From Sphingomonas sp. YR710 (GTDB taxonomy: Bacteria > Pseudomonadota > Alphaproteobacteria > Sphingomonadales > Sphingomonadaceae): a DNA stretch of 64,000 nt. Location: assembly GCF_900101455.1 (NCBI RefSeq), contig NZ_FMZJ01000001.1, positions 310,001 to 374,000 of the forward strand, read 5' to 3'. Position numbers and translations under genes: made by a program. Positions 61,394 to 64,000 of this stretch are shown in pieces (position 1 is the stretch's first letter; every line of letters begins with the position of its first letter). The notes beneath the pieces were generated by a model. That model ran no database searches. It saw only the letters and a list, made by a program, of their open reading frames with translations, and had not been told where the DNA came from.

Positions 61394-62251
61394 ATGGCTG
61401 AAGGCGAAAAGGATAAGGGCAAGGGAGCGCGGTCAATGCAACCTGCTGCCAAGCCCGTGTCGGCCAAGCCGGCGGTTTCACCCGCTATGCCCGCCAAGCC
61501 GTTGGCCGCGTCAAAGGTGATTGCTGAAAAGGTGGTACCGAAAGCGTCAAAAGCGGTTGCGCGGGTGATCGCTGCGAAGCCGGAAGCGGCCGCAAAGGCG
61601 ATTGCACCAGCGCCGAAATCGGAGCCAATTGTCGCCAAGCCAATTTTGCCCGTTGCGGCTGGCAAGATCGACAAGCCTGCCGTCATCAAGGCGACATCAC
61701 CCGTCGCTATCAAGGTGGCGACGAAGGCTGCTCCCTTGTCACCACTCCTCGAACCCGCCCCGGCGGCGACATCGCCGGTCTCAAAAGGAGAAACCGAGAT
61801 GCCGACCCCCATTCCAACCTCAACCAAAGCCGTTGCTGAGAAGGTCAAAACCATGTTCACTGAAATGAATGATCGCGCGAAAGCCGCAATGGAGAAGAGC
61901 ACGAAGGTTGGCGAAGAGCTGACCGAGTTCACCAAGGGCAATATGGAGGCGCTCGTCGCTTCCGCGAAGACGGCTGCCAAGGGCGCCGAAACGCTCGGCC
62001 AGGAAGTTGCCGAATATGGCAAGAAGAGCTTCGAGACCGCGTCGGCGGCGATGAAGAGCATGGCGACCGTAAAGTCGCCCACTGAGCTGTTCCAGTTGCA
62101 GAGCGAATTCGCCAAATCGTCTTTCGACGGTGCGATTTCGGAAGCGTCCAAGCTGAGCGAGGCCTGGATCAAGCTGGCGGGCGACGTGTTCCAGCCTTTG
62201 TCGAGCCGTTACGCGCTTGCCGCAGAAAAATTCAAGTCGGCCGCTCTCTGA
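61394..62251 (+). CDS. Phasin with a Lys/Ala/Pro-rich N-terminal extension
   Basis: A 285-residue PHA-granule protein. The C-terminal part (from about 136) is a phasin_2-type amphipathic helical domain (VKTMFTEMNDRAKAAMEKST, AEYGKKSFETASAAMKSM, SPTELFQLQSEFAKSSFD). The first 135 residues are low-complexity, basic and Ala/Pro-rich, similar to PhaF or histone-like tails that can bind DNA. An internal in-frame ATG at 61799 has AAAAGGAG upstream, so a short 150-residue phasin may also be made. It lies downstream of phaC with two operator-like motifs in its leader. Confidence 0.88.
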   Translation: MAEGEKDKGKGARSMQPAAKPVSAKPAVSPAMPAKPLAASKVIAEKVVPKASKAVARVIAAKPEAAAKAIAPAPKSEPIVAKPILPVAAGKIDKPAVIKATSPVAIKVATKAAPLSPLLEPAPAATSPVSKGETEMPTPIPTSTKAVAEKVKTMFTEMNDRAKAAMEKSTKVGEELTEFTKGNMEALVASAKTAAKGAETLGQEVAEYGKKSFETASAAMKSMATVKSPTELFQLQSEFAKSSFDGAISEASKLSEAWIKLAGDVFQPLSSRYALAAEKFKSAAL

Positions 62252-62484
62252 TCGCGGGTTAGTGTTCACGTATATTGGCGTCGCAAGCGGCCGCTGTCTC
62301 GGGGGAGATGGCGGTCGTTTGTTGTTCCGGGTTCCATCGCCCGTCGATTCTCTGCTGTTGTAGCCATCGGCCTTCGGAACCTCTTGCCGAATGGCAATGC
62401 GGTGCCATATCCTGCTTTATGCACCAGAGCCCGAGTCCCATAGCGTCAATGATTCACAGATCTGCCTTGACCTCCGTCACCAGC

Positions 62485-62811
62485 ATGGCCGCCCGTAAGG
62501 ATGGCGAGGATAATGGAACCGGTCTCGGGCTAGCGACGCGGACGCGCACCCGCACCAAGAAGCCGTCGCCGTACAAGGTATTGATGCTTAACGACGATTA
62601 TACGCCCATGGAATTCGTCGTCCTCTGCCTGCAGCGATTCTTCCGGATGAACATCGAAGATGCGACGCGGGTGATGCTGCATGTCCATCAGAAGGGCGTC
62701 GGTGTCTGCGGGGTGTTCAGCTATGAAGTTGCGGAAACCAAGGTGAGCCAGGTCGTCGATTTTGCGCGACAGAATCAGCACCCCCTTCAATGCACGCTCG
62801 AAAAGGCCTGA
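62485..62811 (+). CDS. clpS: ATP-dependent Clp protease adaptor ClpS
   Basis: Delivers N-degron substrates to ClpAP. The 108-residue product has a basic N-terminal tail ([12 protein letters not shown]) and the folded core [17 protein letters not shown] with the Asn-Asp substrate pocket. [20 protein letters not shown] and [10 protein letters not shown] also match ClpS. The start at 62485 is a choice; ATG 62449 is equally open and neither has a clear ribosome site. No clpA follows. With bpt at 35 kb it completes the leucyl branch of the N-degron pathway. Confidence 0.93.
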   Translation: MAARKDGEDNGTGLGLATRTRTRTKKPSPYKVLMLNDDYTPMEFVVLCLQRFFRMNIEDATRVMLHVHQKGVGVCGVFSYEVAETKVSQVVDFARQNQHPLQCTLEKA

Positions 62812-62979
62812 TACAGGCGATCTTGTCTTCATCGCGCCAGCGTTCCGACGCCCGTAGCGTCGCGCTCCTTCCGAGATGAACCTGCGATAACAAAGTTGTT
62901 CAGCCTTGCTCCAAGCCGCTCGAGATAAACCCTGACCGTCGGCCAGATTTGGCCACATGCTCGGAAAAGGGATCCTGTC

Positions 62980-63231
62980 ATGAGGAATATATTTTTGGCG
63001 GCTGGCATGGGAGTGGCTCTGGCGGCTGCGGCGCCCGCGTCAGCCCAGAGCGCAGGCCATATCCTGCGCGGCGCGGGTATCGGCGCTGCTGCGGGTGTTG
63101 TGGCCGGTGCGGTGATTCCCGGCCTTTCGATCGGTCAGGGGGCGTTGATCGGCGCTGCCGGCGGCGCGATCGTCAATACGCTCGATAAAGGCCATCATCG
63201 TTCATATCGTCACCGGCGCTATCATCGCTGA
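62980..63231 (+). CDS. Small exported glycine-zipper protein
   Basis: An 83-residue exported protein: signal peptide MRNIFLAAGMGVALAAAAPASA, then a glycine-zipper segment (LRGAGIGAAAGVVAGAVIPG, LIGAAGGAIVN) and a basic His/Arg/Tyr tail (HHRSYRHRRYHR). Such proteins insert into the envelope or associate with the outer membrane. The function is unknown. A GGGAT site precedes the ATG; the next gene converges from the minus strand. Confidence 0.78.
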   Translation: MRNIFLAAGMGVALAAAAPASAQSAGHILRGAGIGAAAGVVAGAVIPGLSIGQGALIGAAGGAIVNTLDKGHHRSYRHRRYHR

Positions 63232-63237
63232 TGCGGG

Positions 63238-64000
63238 TCAGCCAACCTCGTCATCTGTGGGGTTGGCGACCATCATATAAGCAAGCATCGCGTTGTCGGG
63301 GCTCGGCCGCAGGATGTTCGCCCTTTGGCCCAGCATAGTGAGCATGTCGCTGCTCGAGGGGGTGGCCTTGCCGTCGCCTTCGAACACTTCCCGGGCATAA
63401 GCGAGCCGCAGCCGGTCCGGCGAAAGCGCAGCAGGGGCCGACGGAGCGGAGGCATCGCCGCCCAGTTTGCGTCCCATTAGCGCATAGACCTGTCCGAGCG
63501 AGCGAGCCGATCCCGCTTCGTCGAAGAAGATCGATCGATTGGATCGCGCTTCGCGCGGGAACAAGGCGGCAGCGCTGCCACCCGGGTTTGCGTCGGCGGC
63601 TTTCAGAAATTTGGTTGCACCCTCAAGGCCCAGGAAGTGCGCGAAATAGAGATCGGTGCCGTTGGCGGGGCGGCCGAGTGCGCCTCGCAGTCCTTGCGCA
63701 TTGTCGCTGGCAAATTCGGCGGCCATCATCGCCGATGCATCGGGTTGTTTGCGCAGCGCGAACACCGCTTCGCGTGCAGAAGGATCGACAGACCAGCTTC
63801 CGTCCGCTCGCCGCTGGATCGCATCGGCGGCCCATCCCATCCCATGCTTGGCGCCATATGTCTTGACGGCGCCCAACCAGCTTTGATCAATGAACTGAAA
63901 CAGGCCGCCCGCCGACGATCCCTGTGCCTGCGCCTTGGGATTGAGTCCGCTCTCGCTCTTCGCCTGATTGAAGAGATATCCGAACGCCACGCCGGTTGCC
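63238..64000 (-). CDS. Lytic transglycosylase-like protein, partial (5' end outside window)
   Basis: At least 253 residues; the frame is open to the window end. The visible N-terminal part has a transglycosylase (SLT-like) pattern: AFGYLFNQAKSESGLNP with the catalytic Glu, then QGSSAGGLFQFIDQSWLG and VKTYGAKHGMGWAAD. The rest (FAHFLGLEGATKFLKA, FPREARSNRSIFFDE) is the extended domain seen in alphaproteobacterial homologues that nick peptidoglycan, for example during envelope assembly. The signal peptide is not visible. It should act in the periplasm. Confidence 0.8.
   Translation of the reverse strand, partial: ATGVAFGYLFNQAKSESGLNPKAQAQGSSAGGLFQFIDQSWLGAVKTYGAKHGMGWAADAIQRRADGSWSVDPSAREAVFALRKQPDASAMMAAEFASDNAQGLRGALGRPANGTDLYFAHFLGLEGATKFLKAADANPGGSAAALFPREARSNRSIFFDEAGSARSLGQVYALMGRKLGGDASAPSAPAALSPDRLRLAYAREVFEGDGKATPSSSDMLTMLGQRANILRPSPDNAMLAYMMVANPTDDEVG

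Overview
The window is high-GC alphaproteobacterial DNA, most likely from a Sphingomonas-type member of the Sphingomonadaceae. The grounds are a PhoK-type alkaline phosphatase with all PhoK active-site residues, the block aroA-cmk-rpsA next to ihfB, an EPS export module of the sphingan type, a split methionine synthase behind an ArsR-methyltransferase regulator, a class I PHA synthase with a phasin, and many GC-rich dispersed palindromes. No rRNA, CRISPR array, integrase or transposase gene was seen.

Layout. 0-7.3 kb is housekeeping: tRNA-Ala(GGC), a FYDLN-acid zinc protein, aroA-cmk, rpsA with a strong terminator, a WYL regulator divergent from a glutathione transferase around a perfect 16-bp inverted repeat, a small cytochrome c, and ihfB. 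At 7.42-7.76 kb lies tRNA-Leu(UAA) interrupted by a 248-nt group I intron. 8.1-12.1 kb is an export operon for surface polysaccharide (OPX lipoprotein-like protein, outer-membrane barrel, Wzz-type PCP, tyrosine-kinase-like ATPase), all joined by ATGA overlaps. A 270-bp element of nested palindromes separates it from fdhD. 14-20.2 kb holds the cytochrome bd genes: cydDC on the minus strand, divergent from cydA-cydB-cydX.

20.3-27.3 kb has a small lipoprotein, mlaA, and a methionine operon: a SahR-like ArsR-methyltransferase, metF, and metH in two genes. 27.5-41 kb has a beta-helix protein, a lipoprotein, phoK, an amidohydrolase whose start codon lies in a dispersed repeat, a beta-hydroxyacid dehydrogenase, threonine ammonia-lyase, bpt, a sorbosone-type sugar dehydrogenase, a lipobox-bearing subtilisin with a barrel-like C-terminus, and an SPFH protein. 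41-50 kb is more accessory: a PEP-mutase-like protein, a spermidine-synthase-like protein, an orphan receiver, then a likely catabolic locus (P450, TauD dioxygenase and amidohydrolase on the minus strand, divergent from a second TauD and an NTF2-like protein). A DUF6629 membrane protein follows, with a (CA)14(CT)8 tract in its leader.

50.7-58 kb carries an alpha/beta hydrolase, an SDR epimerase, a YdeI/OmdA protein, three unknown exported proteins, a short structured transcript with an extreme Shine-Dalgarno sequence and a tiny ORF, two small membrane proteins and a small periplasmic protein. 58-64 kb has an AlaC-type aminotransferase, phaC, a phasin, clpS, a glycine-zipper protein and the end of a lytic transglycosylase-like gene running off the window.

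The most notable signals are in DNA and RNA rather than in protein families: the tRNA intron, the short RNA at 56.3-56.5 kb, and several palindromic repeats that have become part of genes (in-frame inside cydD, and supplying start codons to the amidohydrolase and probably fdhD). A shared operator-like motif also links the phasin gene to a small secreted protein gene. No single large defence or mobile system was found.
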